Assembly: GCA_016617785.1 (NCBI GenBank)
Contig: JADILM010000003.1
Span: 310,001 to 374,000, forward strand
Direction of reading: 5' to 3'
DNA length: 64,000 nt
From: Sporobolomyces roseus
Taxonomy: Eukaryota > Basidiomycota > Microbotryomycetes > Sporidiobolales > Sporidiobolaceae
Positions 1 through 11,013 of this stretch are shown here, piece by piece; the stretch's first letter is position 1, and each line of letters opens with the position of its first letter. A program made the position numbers and the translations under genes. The notes beneath the pieces were generated by a model. That model was not told the DNA's origin. It did not search any database and saw nothing but the letters and a program-made list of their open reading frames with translations.

Positions 1-1487
1 CTACGAGTTCTGGTTGACGAGGATTCGGATTTGAGGAAGTGGGAGAGGCGAGTAGATCTCGAAGGTGTTCGTTGTAGATCTCGAGAAAGGACACTCGTAG
101 CGAATAGGTTCGATCGGTGTTTTGCTAAACCTCAGAACGAATTGTAAGTTCTGCAACTCAGGAGGAAAGAGGGAAGTTGTAACATACTTTGTGAATGTGA
201 CTGAACAATTCGTCGATAGCAAGCGGAATGATTCCCGGCTCAGTCGAAGAGCCCATCATCGTATGCGTCTTTCCCGATGCCGTTTGACCGTATCTGAAAT
301 GAGAGGAAAGAGTTCTGCTCTGTTAGATTCGTGCGTTTCGTCAGATCCGAATGGAGAAAGACCCCAAACTCACGCAAAGACGGTACCGTTAAACCCATTC
401 AGAGCTGCTTTGACGACAGGTCTGATCTTTCTGTCGTAGAGCTTCTCGGTCGGATCTGGCGAAACATGGAGGAGATCGAAGCGGAATTCGTATTCATCGG
501 AGGTCTTGCCTCCTCGTTTGAGCAGAGTTGGATGTGAAGGAGCGAGTATTAATGTTGACTTTGAAGGGGTGTATTCGTAGATGGGTGCGCTCGGAGCGGA
601 AGAAGCTTTCGTCGGTCGGACCCTGAGTCAAATCAATCCGTCAGTCTGGTTTGCTTTCGTCCGACTGCTGAAGAGATCGAGACAGACCTCAAGCACACGA
701 CGACGTTCTCAGTCTTTCCATCTCTTTCTTCTTCCTGTTCCTCTGTCTCTGTCTGCGTTCCTCCGTCCTCCTCTCCCTCGCTTCTTTCGACGATTGATCC
801 TCTCAATTCCGCTACCATTTCGAAACCCATCCCTCCTCCACCTATCGACGTCAACATTCCTTCTTCTGCAGTCATGAACCCAGCTTCCGTCTCGGTCTCG
901 GTCTCTGTAGCATTCCCTGTTCTCCTCGTCTTTTTCGGGGTCGACATCGGTCCAAACCCGGGTCTCCTTCTCGGGATCTGATCACCTTCTCGTTCGTGAT
1001 CGTCGTCTGTGGTGTCTCCTGCATTCGAGCAGCTCGCGTCACTCGAACGAGAGGATACCGATTCCTCGCGAGTTCGCATTGATGATCCTCCTCCTCTCCT
1101 GCTGGCCTGACTCGAAATCGATACCGCCGAATTCATGCTCGAGGTAGAGATCGATGAAGATGGTGGCCCAGCTCTTGCGCTCGCTATCGAAGTCCTTAGT
1201 GTTGTCGATCCTCCTCCGGCTCTCTTGATTGGACTCGTTGTCGGTCTCATCCCACTCAGCCTCTTCGTGGGACTAGTTCTACCACCTTCTATCGGACCTA
1301 TAACATTCCTGAAGGTCGGCTGTTGTCCTAGAGTTGTCGTAGGGGGAAAGGGCAAAGTGTTGTTGAGTGAAGGGTTGGGTTTGTTTGGTGAAGTAGAACG
1401 ACTTGAGGCTCGCGAAGTAGGGCGGGAGGAAGATGCTAGAGGTCTACGAGGTGTTGCACTAGGTGTTGAAGGTCTTGACTGGCTCAT
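1..1487 (-). CDS. Kinesin-7 (CENP-E/Kip2-like) motor protein, 3' part outside window
   Basis: Microtubule motor protein; the gene starts at 1487 and runs off the left edge, so only the N-terminus and the first part of the motor domain are present. The first ~250 residues are Ser/Thr/Pro-rich and basic, with SP and TP sites, then the motor begins with [15 protein letters not shown] across an intron near 640-680. Further exons read [19 protein letters not shown], then [15 protein letters not shown] (P-loop) and [13 protein letters not shown], then [18 protein letters not shown]. The GQTASGKT form of the P-loop and the EPGIIP motif match the CENP-E/kinesin-7 group; the long unstructured N-terminal extension resembles fungal Kip2. 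Introns have GTGAGT-like donors. A role at microtubule plus ends or in dynein/spindle positioning is inferred from the family. The tail and coiled coil are not visible, so the subfamily is less sure than the kinesin call. Confidence 0.88.
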
Positions 1488-1816
1488 TGAAAGTGCATAG
1501 ATTGTGGAAGTGAGGAAGGGAAGAGGAAACGCGAAGAATTTCCTTCTCCCATCTTCCCGATTTCACAAAAGATAGTTCTGTCATCTCGCGGACATCAATC
1601 ATTGGGTACGATCCACTGCAGAGAGGTTGCGATCATCGCAGGCGCAAAATTCGATTACTGAAAAATTCGTTCAGATTTCGCTACTCTCAGCGATAGGCAA
1701 TGCGACGATACCGAGAATCTCACGATAGCAAGGTAGCGCGATCGAAGCAAGGGAGAGGTAGAAGCGGCCAGTATCTGAGCGATACATCGTCGGATTGCAT
1801 CGCTTTTCGTTCAGAA
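1488..1816. other. Short intergenic region between kinesin promoter and LST8 3' end
   Basis: This 329-bp stretch separates the start of the kinesin gene from the stop codon of LST8, both on the minus strand. It must hold the kinesin promoter and 5' UTR plus the LST8 3' UTR. I see no further coding exon; the short open frames here lack a recognisable family or splice structure. Confidence 0.5.
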
Positions 1817-3480
1817 TTAGGAAGAACTATCGTTAAGCGCGACACAAACACACGCCTTGTGATGCGCCGAGTACTGCGAAGGAAATAGGACATCAGTTGA
1901 GCGTACGGAGACAAGCGAATATGCGAGTCGTGTCCCCTCGAAGTGCAGACTTACCTGCCGAACCGTCGTCCCGCTCGCCAATTCCCATAATCGAGCAGTA
2001 TGATCCGAGCTCGCTGTTGACGCGATAGGATGCTGTCAGTCGGTCGCAAAGTCGCGGGTCAAAGCAAGAAGACAACGAACCCGAAACGAGATAAGCAGAA
2101 TCCGCCGAATAAGCCATATCCCAAACCCATCTTTGATGACCTTGCAGTACCTTGTCGAGCTGATAGCCTGTTCCTTCTGAAATGCCTCCTCTCGCATACG
2201 CTGCACCGAGAGGAGTTCCGGGTTGAGGAGAAGAAGGTGCAGAGGGAGGAAGAGTCGGTGTCCAGATCTTGATCGTCGTATCGGCGGAACAAGTCGCTAG
2301 TTGCTTCGTATCGGGAGAAACGAGGACCTTGATGAGATATCTAGAGTGGGCTTGGAATTTGGTCTTTGGTTGTAGATCGGTAAAGGTCAATCCGGGTTGT
2401 ATTGTCCATACGTAGACGACTCCCTTGTATTCGGCAGAACAAGCAAAGTCAGCTTGGTCACATCGAGAGCTGACAGATCAGAAGTGATGCTATGGCGGAC
2501 CTTGTGATTGCCCGCTACTAATGCTGAACCATCGGAAGCTATCGAGACTGATCTCATCGGTACGTCCTCCTCAGGTAGCTGTTCGAGCGGGCACACAAGT
2601 TCAGCTAACGACTTCAGCAGTAGAACAGACCGATAGTGCTCACCAACTCGTGACTGCAACAGTCTCCACCGAGATCCCAAATCTTGATCGCTCCATTCTG
2701 ATCGCACGAGATCAATTCACCCTGATTCGAATGTAATGCCAAATCGTTCACTGGCGCAAGATGAGCGTAGTTCCTCTGTGGTGTCGCCGTTCTATTGACG
2801 ATGCAACGTCCGTTTATTCAGTGGGTGCTGGGGAGGAGAAGAAGAAGTCAAAATAAAGGCTCACCGAATATCCCAAATCTTCACACTTCCATCCTCACTA
2901 CCACTCACTAGCCATTTTGCTTCAGCATGCCACGCCAGACTCGTAACGTTCGCTGTGTGTCCCGTCAGAGTGACAAGCTGTTTAACGCGAGAAGAGAAGA
3001 AAATTGAGTCAAGAGTTGTCGAAACTGGTTCAGGAGGCAAGCAAATGAGAGGGACGACAACTCACGGGTCCTACATTCGCTGAACTAGCTGCTGCACTCG
3101 TGGGGATATCATAGAGTTTGACCGTTCCAACTCCTGCGACAGCGAGGAATCGCTTATCTGGTGAAATTGCCAGTTTATTCGGTTGCTATCAACGACTCTC
3201 AGAGGCGTCAGCTCTCCGTACTCTACAACACTCGAACCGAATAGAGATCTCAGGCTAGTGAGGGCGTTTAGAGGGGAAAACTCACATGATCTTGTGTTTG
3301 TAAAGTTCTGCTACAGATCCCAGACCACGCTTCCCAATACCTCACAGTTCCATCGTAGCTTCCAGTGACGAGAATGACGCTCAACGCATCGGTAGCTGCC
3401 GAAGCTTGAGTTTGAGATGCTGGATGGGTAGTTTGAGGGGGAAGGTGAGCAGTTGCGGGAAGCGGTGTTCGTGTAGGCAT
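1817..3480 (-). CDS. LST8: LST8-like WD40 subunit of TOR complexes
   Basis: WD40 beta-propeller that binds the TOR kinase domain and is shared by TORC1 and TORC2. Start at 3480 gives [15 protein letters not shown], then the first repeat [19 protein letters not shown]. Later exons give [49 protein letters not shown] and [20 protein letters not shown], then [19 protein letters not shown]. The last exon (1817-1873) reads [18 protein letters not shown] and ends at TAA. The HQRWVWD and HHKA segments are characteristic of LST8 rather than generic WD40 proteins. The N-terminus is extended and there is a Pro/Ser-rich loop of about 25 residues before the HQRWVWD blade. At least seven introns. Confident on family; exact exon edges were read by eye. 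Confidence 0.9.
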
Positions 3481-5039
3481 AGCTAGAGAGTTGGAGAGTC
3501 TGGTGAAGGTCTTCCTGTACTTCTACAATGTTGCTGTGAGGTGCAGCGAGGGGCAAATTAGCTAAAATGATGAAGATTAGTCCACGGCACAGCGAGACTT
3601 ACATTCAAGCGGAGATGCTTTGATAGTATTCTATAGCTTCTCGGTGTGTCTCTGAAGGTTGGCTCGTCGGCGAGTCGCTCTGCTGAGGAAAGAGGAGTTG
3701 AGATTGTTGGTGGGGGGGAAGTTTGAAGCGGAAGATCTGGAAAAGGCGGACCGTCGATACCAGCGATTCGTTATGAGAGCTATAGATGCGGGTTATAATG
3801 TCGAATAGAGAAGAGCGAGATGGAGGACGAAGAGAAAGTGAAGTTTCGAGATTTCGAAGACTCGGAGGTTTCGCAACCTAGCCTCTCTGCTTCTTTTCCT
3901 CGTGGAAGTAGCGTCGAATGTTGGTCTGCGTCGAGCTGGGGTTGAGTCATCTTCGAACTTCGCCCGATCTCTGATCTGCAGCGACAATTCTCGCTTTTCC
4001 GGCCGTCGCTTTTCACTTTGGCTTGCATCCTGGCCTGTTCCGTCGATACACGGGCTTAAATCTACCGAAGTAGATCGGGGAAGACAGATTCGACACGCTG
4101 TCGGTCGATATTAAGGCATGGTCAAGCGCAACCTCCTTTACGATGCTCAAGTTGCGATGTTTTATTCCAGGTCGTCGTAAACCGATGAATCTGTTTCTGT
4201 AGCTTCACTTGGGACGTGGATCCAGAGCTGAGGGCAGCCAGAGACCGTCCTCGAGCGCTGCTTCAGATGAAACGCTCTCGCTAAACGAAGAGTTGAGCTC
4301 ACCCATTGCAGTGCGATCGTTTCTGGTGACTCTCCGCGCATGTCGAGGAGCGTGCTATCCCTCATTGTCATTGGAGATCGGGTCAAACCGAGGGAGAAGA
4401 TACAGAGGCAGGAAAGAAGGAAAAGAGGGAACAAGCGTCGACGAGCCTTCTCATTTCTACATCGTTGACCTCCTCCCGTCCCTCAAGCGCGAACGACTCT
4501 AGGATGAAGCATGAAGGGTGTCAGCGATATAGCGTCTGCCGTCGACTCGCACCGGAGATTCCGATTTCTCCATTCGAAAAAGCTTGCGACGCTACCCCAA
4601 CTCAACCCCAACTCGCAAAACCATTCACCCTCACCCTTGAGACTTTTCCCTCCCTCGTGAAGGAGATCGACAAACTGACGCTTACTCGAGTGGGGATTGG
4701 AATACGAGAAACTCGTGGAAATCCGTCCTATTCAAGCTGTCAGCTCTCCCTTCGACACTTGCTCCAACATTCTGTAATCTACTAAACTTTACTTTCTTCA
4801 GATCTCTATCTCGACGTTGACAGTGACTACTCGACGACTCTACACTCGACGAACAAGCTCAAAGTCTTTCAGAAACGAAACTCCAAATAAAATCTCCTAT
4901 CTCTCCAGTCCGCTCGCACCCTTTTCCTTCTCCATTCCGTTCCCGCTTCCTCTATCTCCTTCTTTCTCTCTCCCTCCTCCCTCCATCTCCGCTCACCAAC
5001 CTAGTGAGGATCAACCGCGATTCTTCAAGTTCGAATTGA
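3481..5039. other. Intergenic region without a supported gene; CT-rich tract at its right end
   Basis: About 1.56 kb between the divergently transcribed LST8 and cold-shock-domain genes. Open frames on both strands (for example 4162-4434 minus and 4209-4502 plus) overlap each other, show no domain, and do not chain through consensus introns into a longer protein. The last ~120 bases before the start at 5040 are strongly pyrimidine-rich, like the leaders of several other genes here. It probably holds two promoters and 5' UTRs, possibly with leader introns. A small or non-coding gene cannot be excluded. Confidence 0.5.
4915..5000 (+). promoter_or_regulatory. Pyrimidine-rich leader tract of the cold-shock-domain gene
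   Basis: Nearly continuous C/T run (TCCCGCTTCCTCTATCTCC and similar) ending about 40 bases before the start codon at 5040. Similar tracts precede other genes in this window. It is interpreted as core promoter or 5' UTR; function is inferred from position only. Confidence 0.4.
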
Positions 5040-6935
5040 ATGGCGCCAACTTCAGTCTCTTCTTCCTCATCTAATCATCTCCCAGAGGTAACCGGACGGA
5101 TTCCCACTTCTTCTACCGATCTCCGTTCAACTCCTCCCGCGTCTACCATTACTCGCAATGGATCTAAACAAGGTTCCGACCCTTTAAAAGATCAAGATGA
5201 AACGGGACTAGTTGAATCATTCAAACCATCTCCTATTCAATCGGAATCACCTCTAGAGTCACTCGATACTCTATCCAAAGCACTCCCAAATTCAACCGCT
5301 GAGAAAGGAGCAATCTCTTCCCTCAGTTCCCCACAAGTTCACTCCTCAGTTGGAGTCGACCCGCCTCTCTTACTCCCTTTACAAAACTCGGCGTTGGGAC
5401 TCGTAGAGTACGATGATGCACCTCTGTACCGTCAAGAAGGGAGAGGAGGTAATCTGGAATTGAATGGTTACGAGAACGGCGAAAACGATTCAGACGAGTT
5501 TGAGTTGAAACGGAGATTGGGAGTGACAAAGTTCTTCAACGTGAGCAAAGGTGAGTCGCGATAGAATCTCATACCTCAGATAAGACAGAGCTGACGAAAG
5601 AAGGAACGACGAACGCGGTAGGTTTCGGGTTCATTCTCGATCACGAAGCAGAAGAATTGGGTCATGCTGAAGGTGAGTCGTCCGTCTAGAGCCCTCGAAA
5701 GGTGCAGGAGATTGATGCCGTCAAGTGCACAGTGTTCGTGCACTACACGGCGATTCAAGCGGTTCAAGGAGGTCCTCGAGCGTTTAAATCTCTTCTGGAG
5801 GTTCGTAATCCTTTCACTATTGACTCCTCAAGCTCTAAAGAATGCTGACGAAAGTGACGCCTATTTGCTAGGGAGAAGAGGTATGTTCAATTCGTCTGCA
5901 ATAGAGTTGGAGAACGAGACCACTGATATTGTCAAACTTGAGATAGGTTGCTTACAGTATCGTACAAGGACCGAAAGGATGGCAAGCTCAAGACGTCACA
6001 GGACCGACAGGTGTGTCAGTCTCTCGCCTCAGCTATGTGCGTCAAAAGCTGACATGAGAGATCCATCTTCACAGGTGGACCTTGTATCGGTTCTCCTTCT
6101 CCCGCTCCACCCCTAAGAACCTCGTTCTCCGGTCCTCCTGTCATGAATCGCAAGTCGTCAAGTAATGACTTCCGCTCCGACTACACGAACGGCCACGGTC
6201 ACGGTCGACGATCTTCAGGAATGGTTAGCGAATCGACTCACTCCGGTTCGAGAGGAGGTCGACTCGACTCTGGTTTCTACAGCTCTGGAGTAGCTTCTCC
6301 GAGAGATCCGTACTGTAAGCTCATACCTCGATGCTGTCACCCGTAGCGCAATATGCTGAAGCTAGAGCTCTCGCGGTAATTTAGCGAACATGTCGTCTCC
6401 TCCTTCGCAAACTCCAGCCCAACTTTCCGGAACTCCGAACGGTCAATACTTCTATGCTCTCTCGCCAACTTCGCCCGTCGTCTTCTCGAATGGTATACAA
6501 CCAATCTACGCTTCACCACAGATTCATCCGAACGGTCTCGCCTACTATCCGGTTCCACCTTCGGGAGCTCCGAGCTACTACCCTTCTCCTGCAAGCGGAC
6601 TCCCAATGCCTCTACCTCCACAAGGCTATCCTCCCTTCCCACCTGTCGTCGATCAGAGTCTTCTCCCTCAACACCCTTATCCGATTTCTTCAAACTTTGG
6701 TCCTTCTCCTCAATCGGCTCCTCTCTCGATCGACACTTCTCCCGCTCCGAACCCTTACAGCGATCTCTACTCTCCTCACACCTCTGGGCTCTATCCTGGT
6801 TCAGCTCCTCCTTCGTCGTCAATCTATCCCATTTCCTCGTCGGAACCTTACCAGCAAATGAATCAGTATCATAGCGCTCCACCTCTCTCCCCGAGAGGAG
6901 CACCAGCTTGGCCTGAGTCAGCAGTACAAGCTTGA
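5040..6935 (+). CDS. Cold-shock-domain nucleic-acid-binding protein with disordered flanks
   Basis: The start at 5040 opens a ~165-residue Ser/Pro-rich N-terminus, then RRLGVTKFFNVSKG leads into a cold-shock domain spread over several exons: GFGFILDHEAEELG, CTVFVHYTAIQAVQGGPRAF and KSLLEGEEVAYSIVQGPKGW, followed by QAQDVTGP. GFGFI and VFVHY correspond to the RNP1/RNP2 RNA-contact motifs. The intron at 6313-6382 joins SPRDPY to SNMSSPPSQ, which restores frame. The C-terminal ~185 residues are rich in Pro, Ser and Tyr and end at TGA 6935. The expected role is single-strand RNA/DNA binding in mRNA stability or translation. A single cold-shock domain with long low-complexity flanks suggests an RNP-granule protein (inference). 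Confident on the domain, less on all exon edges. Confidence 0.85.
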
Positions 6936-7273
6936 TCGGACGTCTTTCTCGACTTCTCGGATTGACGGTTTCAGGGGGGAATGCGAATACACGCCGGTTT
7001 CTCAAATGTACGAATTATATCTCGACAGAATGGAAAAGAAGTAAACGGAATCGGGTTAGGTGAAAGGTCTTCTCCAGGATTGAAAATAGGTTGTACAGCT
7101 TAAATACCTCTCAGATGTCGGGCTTCGTATGGAATGCGCACGCGAAAAACGGTTTCTGTTTTTTTTTGTACTATTGTGAATAACAAGTCTAAACTGCAAC
7201 GGATTCGATTTCACTGATACGAAAGAAAGAGGGTACGGATGAGATAGTGTTACAGCGACATTCGGCGAGCGAC
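6936..7273. other. Convergent 3' intergenic region
   Basis: The cold-shock gene and the GH17 gene end toward each other here. The stretch has a T-run (near 7160) and A/T-richer sequence than the genes, as expected of two facing 3' UTRs. No coding feature is supported. Confidence 0.5.
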
Positions 7274-9189
7274 TCAGCACCTTGTCGGTTTCCAATTCTT
7301 GATCTTCGTTTCTCCTGTCGAATCGACCATTCCGAAGTACTGTGCAAATTCGGAATCAGCTACGATTTCTGATCATGGAGAAGAACCAGGCGGACGTACG
7401 GGTTCTTGAGAATCGTCGTAGGTATGAACGAAGTAACCAGTTTTCATCTCTTTGAAGAACTCGCAATTCGAAGAGAACGTATTCCTGGCAGAATCACGAC
7501 GGTGTTAGCTGGTTAATCGGCCTATATAGCTTGAGTGTTACAAGTAGCGTACCAGTACGATTCGTAGTTCTCGAGAGTGCTTTGGTCGTCGTGAGAACCT
7601 CGGGAGTGACTTCCTCCTTGAGCAGAACTCCACATAGTCTATCACGATATTGCTCAGCGATGACTCGGGTAAGGAGAAGCGAGAGAGAAGCTATACCTCG
7701 GTGATCATCGTAGGTTGGTTCAGCGCTTGACGAGCCCTAAATATTGAGCAAGAGACGGCGTCAGTTTCGCTCGCAGACGATCACCTATTGACTGACCATT
7801 GTACCTGTTGCTTGGTGTATTGCCAAGTTTCATCGATAGTAGGTACTTCGTCGGGATGATCTGCTCACGCGCAAGGCGATCAGTACTTTGCAAAAAGAGG
7901 TTGGATGGAGAAACGTCTCACAATAAGCCATCACGTGCAATTGAGCGACATCGGTATTAGCGAGCACCTCAGTGCCAATACCTGCAACGAGAGAGCCGTC
8001 GCGCATACGATCTGGTCGATCCCAATCTTCAGAGATACCGACCGGTACCCCAAAAGAATTCATCTGCCAGCAAATCTAGTCAGTCTTAGCGATTCTCGTG
8101 TAGTAACGGGCTGTGCTCACCTTTGAGCGGAAAGACGTCAAGTCTTGTATGAAGTTGTCTCCATCAACCCAATCGCCTACTGGTTCTGAACCGAAACTTG
8201 CTGAATAGACGATGTAAGGGGCGATTTCGGCGTGACTCGAAGTCGTGAAGAGTTCATAAATCGAGGATTGTCCTTTCTTCCAAAGTGATTGCTGGAGAAG
8301 GGCGTGTGAGCTGGGGCAATAAGAATCAAGAAGAGGGAAGGAAGTGAAAACTCACGTCTTCCTGAAATCCCCACCAGACTTGCACGATCAATGCCATCTC
8401 CAATTCCACACAAGCTTTGACGAGGTTCTCCCAGATTGAGACATCGCGGCATTCGACTCCATACGGTCTGACGAAGGTAGCTCCAAACTCATCCTTCATT
8501 CGCTTGAGATCGGTCGTGATTTTGGCGAGTTGATTCGAGCGGTCGGAACAATCTGAGATTTCGAGGGGGTACGAGAAGCCTATAGATTGAAGGCGAGTGG
8601 ATCAGCGATGCCTTATGTGATCGTGAGAAAAGCGCAAGGGAGAGAACACAAGGCGTTCGTGCAATCTCTCAATACGCTCATAAATGTTACTCACCGAGAA
8701 ACCCATACATCTCCTCATCCTCGCACCACCAGTCTTTCCTCGACATCTCTGGAACTTTGCCATCCGTGAACCCTTTCGAGTTGAAAGGAAAGCATGTCGA
8801 ACTGTTACTGCTCGTCGATCCTATAGGTTTCGGGGGCGAGGAGCTGGTCGAGGATACTGAAGTTGTCGTCGTTTGAGACGGGACAAGCGAAGTCGAAGTG
8901 GCGGTGTTTGACTCTGGGACCTCATCGGTAATAGTCAAGTTGAGTAAGCTACCGATCGTCAATTTGGCTTTGAGGAGTGCACGTCGATGGTGGACTGCTC
9001 GTTGCGAGAGGACATGCGGAGGTGTCCTGATTCTCTGTCCGTGAGGGTTTGAAGCTGTGACGAGTGAGAGGGATAGAAGGACGATTGAGATGATAGAGAG
9101 GAGAAGCAGTTGAGCTGTATAGGTCACGGCGGCAGTAAATTTCCGATCGCAATGCCTGACAAGCGGAAGCACTCACAAAGATGTCGCAT
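7274..9189 (-). CDS. Secreted GH17-type beta-1,3-glucanase/glucanosyltransferase
   Basis: Cell-wall glucan hydrolase or transferase of GH17. The start at 9189 encodes MRHLS, which splices over a GTGAGT...TATACAG intron to QLLLLSIISIVLLSLSLVTA, a clear signal peptide or anchor; the longer frame opening at 9172 would ignore this intron. After a ~130-residue Ser/Thr linker the catalytic domain begins with FLGFSYPLEISDCSDR, then ATFVRPYGVECRDVSIWENL. YSASFGSEPVGDWVDG carries the likely acid/base Glu and NQPTMITE carries the likely nucleophile Glu, joined across an intron to TMWSSAQGG. The C-terminus reads YFVHTYDDSQEP, then NWKPTRC and TGA at 7274. The weakly conserved motifs fit fungal cell-wall GH17 enzymes better than plant types. 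Substrate assignment is from the family. Confidence 0.82.
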
Positions 9190-9713
9190 CTAGCGAGAAA
9201 CTCGACTATCGAGAGGAGGTGGAAAGAGAGTGTAGTGACAAGTTTTCGCTCAACATTCGTTTTTCGACCGAGGGCCGGGTCCTCTGAGTCCCGTACGTAC
9301 GGTACTGCGCTTTATGCGAGTGGAGGCGGCGTCGGATCCACGAACGGTAGGATTGGATCCACGAGCGGAATTCGGCGGAACGAGCCAAAGCGAAGAGGAA
9401 GTCGTTTCTACGGTCGACGATGGAGGTGCTCTCGCTTGGGCACGAATGAAGCCGCCTCAGAAGAGCTCTGGGAAATGCTCCAGTGACTGTGACTTGCCTC
9501 GGGAGGACGGTAGCTGAGCAAATGCCTCCAAAGCAGCGAAGTTTGAAGGCGGTTGACGATAAGCCGCGGTTATGAGGGGCGCTAGGATGACTCTGCTAAT
9601 GGTTTGGATGATCTTGAGCAATAAGCCATGAGCGTGGGAAGCGGTAGAGAAGCAAGAGACCTCGCCAAACTCCTTGATCTTGTAGGTTTCTTCCCGAATC
9701 GACAACACTCTCA
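9190..9713. other. Divergent intergenic region between GH17 and CCDC43-like genes
   Basis: 524 bases holding two facing promoters. A minus-strand open frame at 9457-9732 and plus frames at 9181-9517 were inspected; none carries a domain or connects by good splice sites to a neighbour. I see nothing else definable. Confidence 0.45.
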
Positions 9714-10835
9714 ATGGCTGAAGACACCACACTAGATGAGTTGATCACCTCTCAGCTCAGCTCTCTCAACCTCAAATCGGACGAAGAAACGACAGAATTC
9801 GTGAGAGGGTTGGTTGAGGAAGAATCTTTTGAACAAGAGGTGAGTCCCATCTAGAGGTGTAGAGGGTCGTGAGCAGGACAAATGGAACTGATATGGACTC
9901 GAGCTATGTAGGATCGGAAGAGCGCAATCATTGGAATGCTGGAATTAGACGAGGAAGATGGTAAACTCGCTTTCACCGCTCTTTCTCTTCCTTCTGTATT
10001 CACCTGAGCTCCGCGTGATGCAGAGACGAGCTCAAGTGCGATAGATACTCTGCTGGAGGCGACTCAGGCTCATCAAGATGCAGTACAAGCGAAGCGGAAA
10101 GCAGAGGAAGAAGCGAAAGCTCCACCAAAACGTACGTTCTATCATCAATATCCTGATACTCCAGGCCTATCCTTGACTCTATGTGGTACATATCAGCTGC
10201 GGGAGACGAAAAGGCGAAGAAAGTATTGACGCCGGAAGAGGAAGAACGAAGAAAAGCGGAATTCATTCGGGTTTGTTCATTCGTGCTCCCTCTCTGAGTT
10301 TCGCCACAAGCTCATTTGGAGCTCGCCACAGCAATATGGACGCATTGAAGAAGAATCTGAGCAGGATCGAGCTGGTGTCGAAGCGTTACCGGATAAGGCT
10401 TTGATCGATCCATCAAAATTGTCGAAGAAACAACGGAAGAAAGCGTTTGACGGAGTTGGCAAGTCATGCTTTTTGGCACAGGACGACTCGAGCTGATGAT
10501 ACATCAAAGTCCCTGATAGATCTCCTCGCCTTACCAAACATGAACAAAGCACATGTTCAAGCTGCTGAACGAGATCGACGAAATAAAGATGCTTGTAGGC
10601 TGCAGTCTCGTCTCGGACCTACGGGAGCCCCGCTGATACATCTCATTCATCCATTCAGCTATGTCTCAAGCGAAGCGAGAGAAAGACAAAGCTGATCTAA
10701 AGAAGCAAAAGTTCGTCTCTTTCGAACCTTTCTCTTTCGCCTTGCTGACTCTCTTCTCCTGCGAATAGGGAGGACGCAGCGAAGAAGCTGGCAGACAAAC
10801 AGAAGAAGGCGCAGAAGGTTGAAAGAAAGGCTTAG
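9714..10835 (+). CDS. Charged coiled-coil protein, probably CCDC43 family
   Basis: The start at 9714 gives MAEDTTLDELITSQLSSLNL, then EFVRGLVEEESFEQE and, over an intron, DRKSAIIGMLELDEED, which is the compact helical N-terminus expected of CCDC43-like proteins. Further exons are Lys/Glu/Ala-rich: AVQAKRKAEEEAKAPPK, EKAKKVLTPEEEERRKAEFI, DKALIDPSKLSKKQRKKAF. The end reads KREKDKADLKKQKEDAAKKL, then QKKAQKVERKA and TAG at 10835. About six introns; total length is in the 230-residue range, similar to CCDC43. The biochemical function of that family is not settled. The alternative is an unrelated basic coiled-coil protein, since low-complexity helices can mimic the tail; the N-terminal match is the better evidence. 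Confidence 0.62.
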
Positions 10836-11013
10836 ATAAACGTTGCAACAGACAAGATCTATGTTCGTTAAGGAAGATACCAGTGACTGTCAGAAGAGAG
10901 AGAGAGAGTGGAGATTAGGAGTCGTTAAGCGAAACTGCGAGTAGATATTAGATGTAGCAAGGGAGGGTATCAAGGGGTTAAGTATGGGTATGATGTATAA
11001 TATGCGGACGAAT

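Noticed and set aside
1135..1500. Plus-strand open frame of ~120 residues
   Set aside because: It is the reverse complement of the Ser/Pro-rich N-terminus of the kinesin gene and has no domain or splice signals.
4162..4502. Overlapping plus and minus frames of ~90-97 residues
   Set aside because: Neither shows a family, and both occupy the same DNA; no conserved intron chain links them to an exon.
8687..9172. GH17 start at 9172 with a long first exon
   Set aside because: A GTGAGT donor and TATACAG acceptor give MRHLS joined to a better signal peptide, with the start at 9189.
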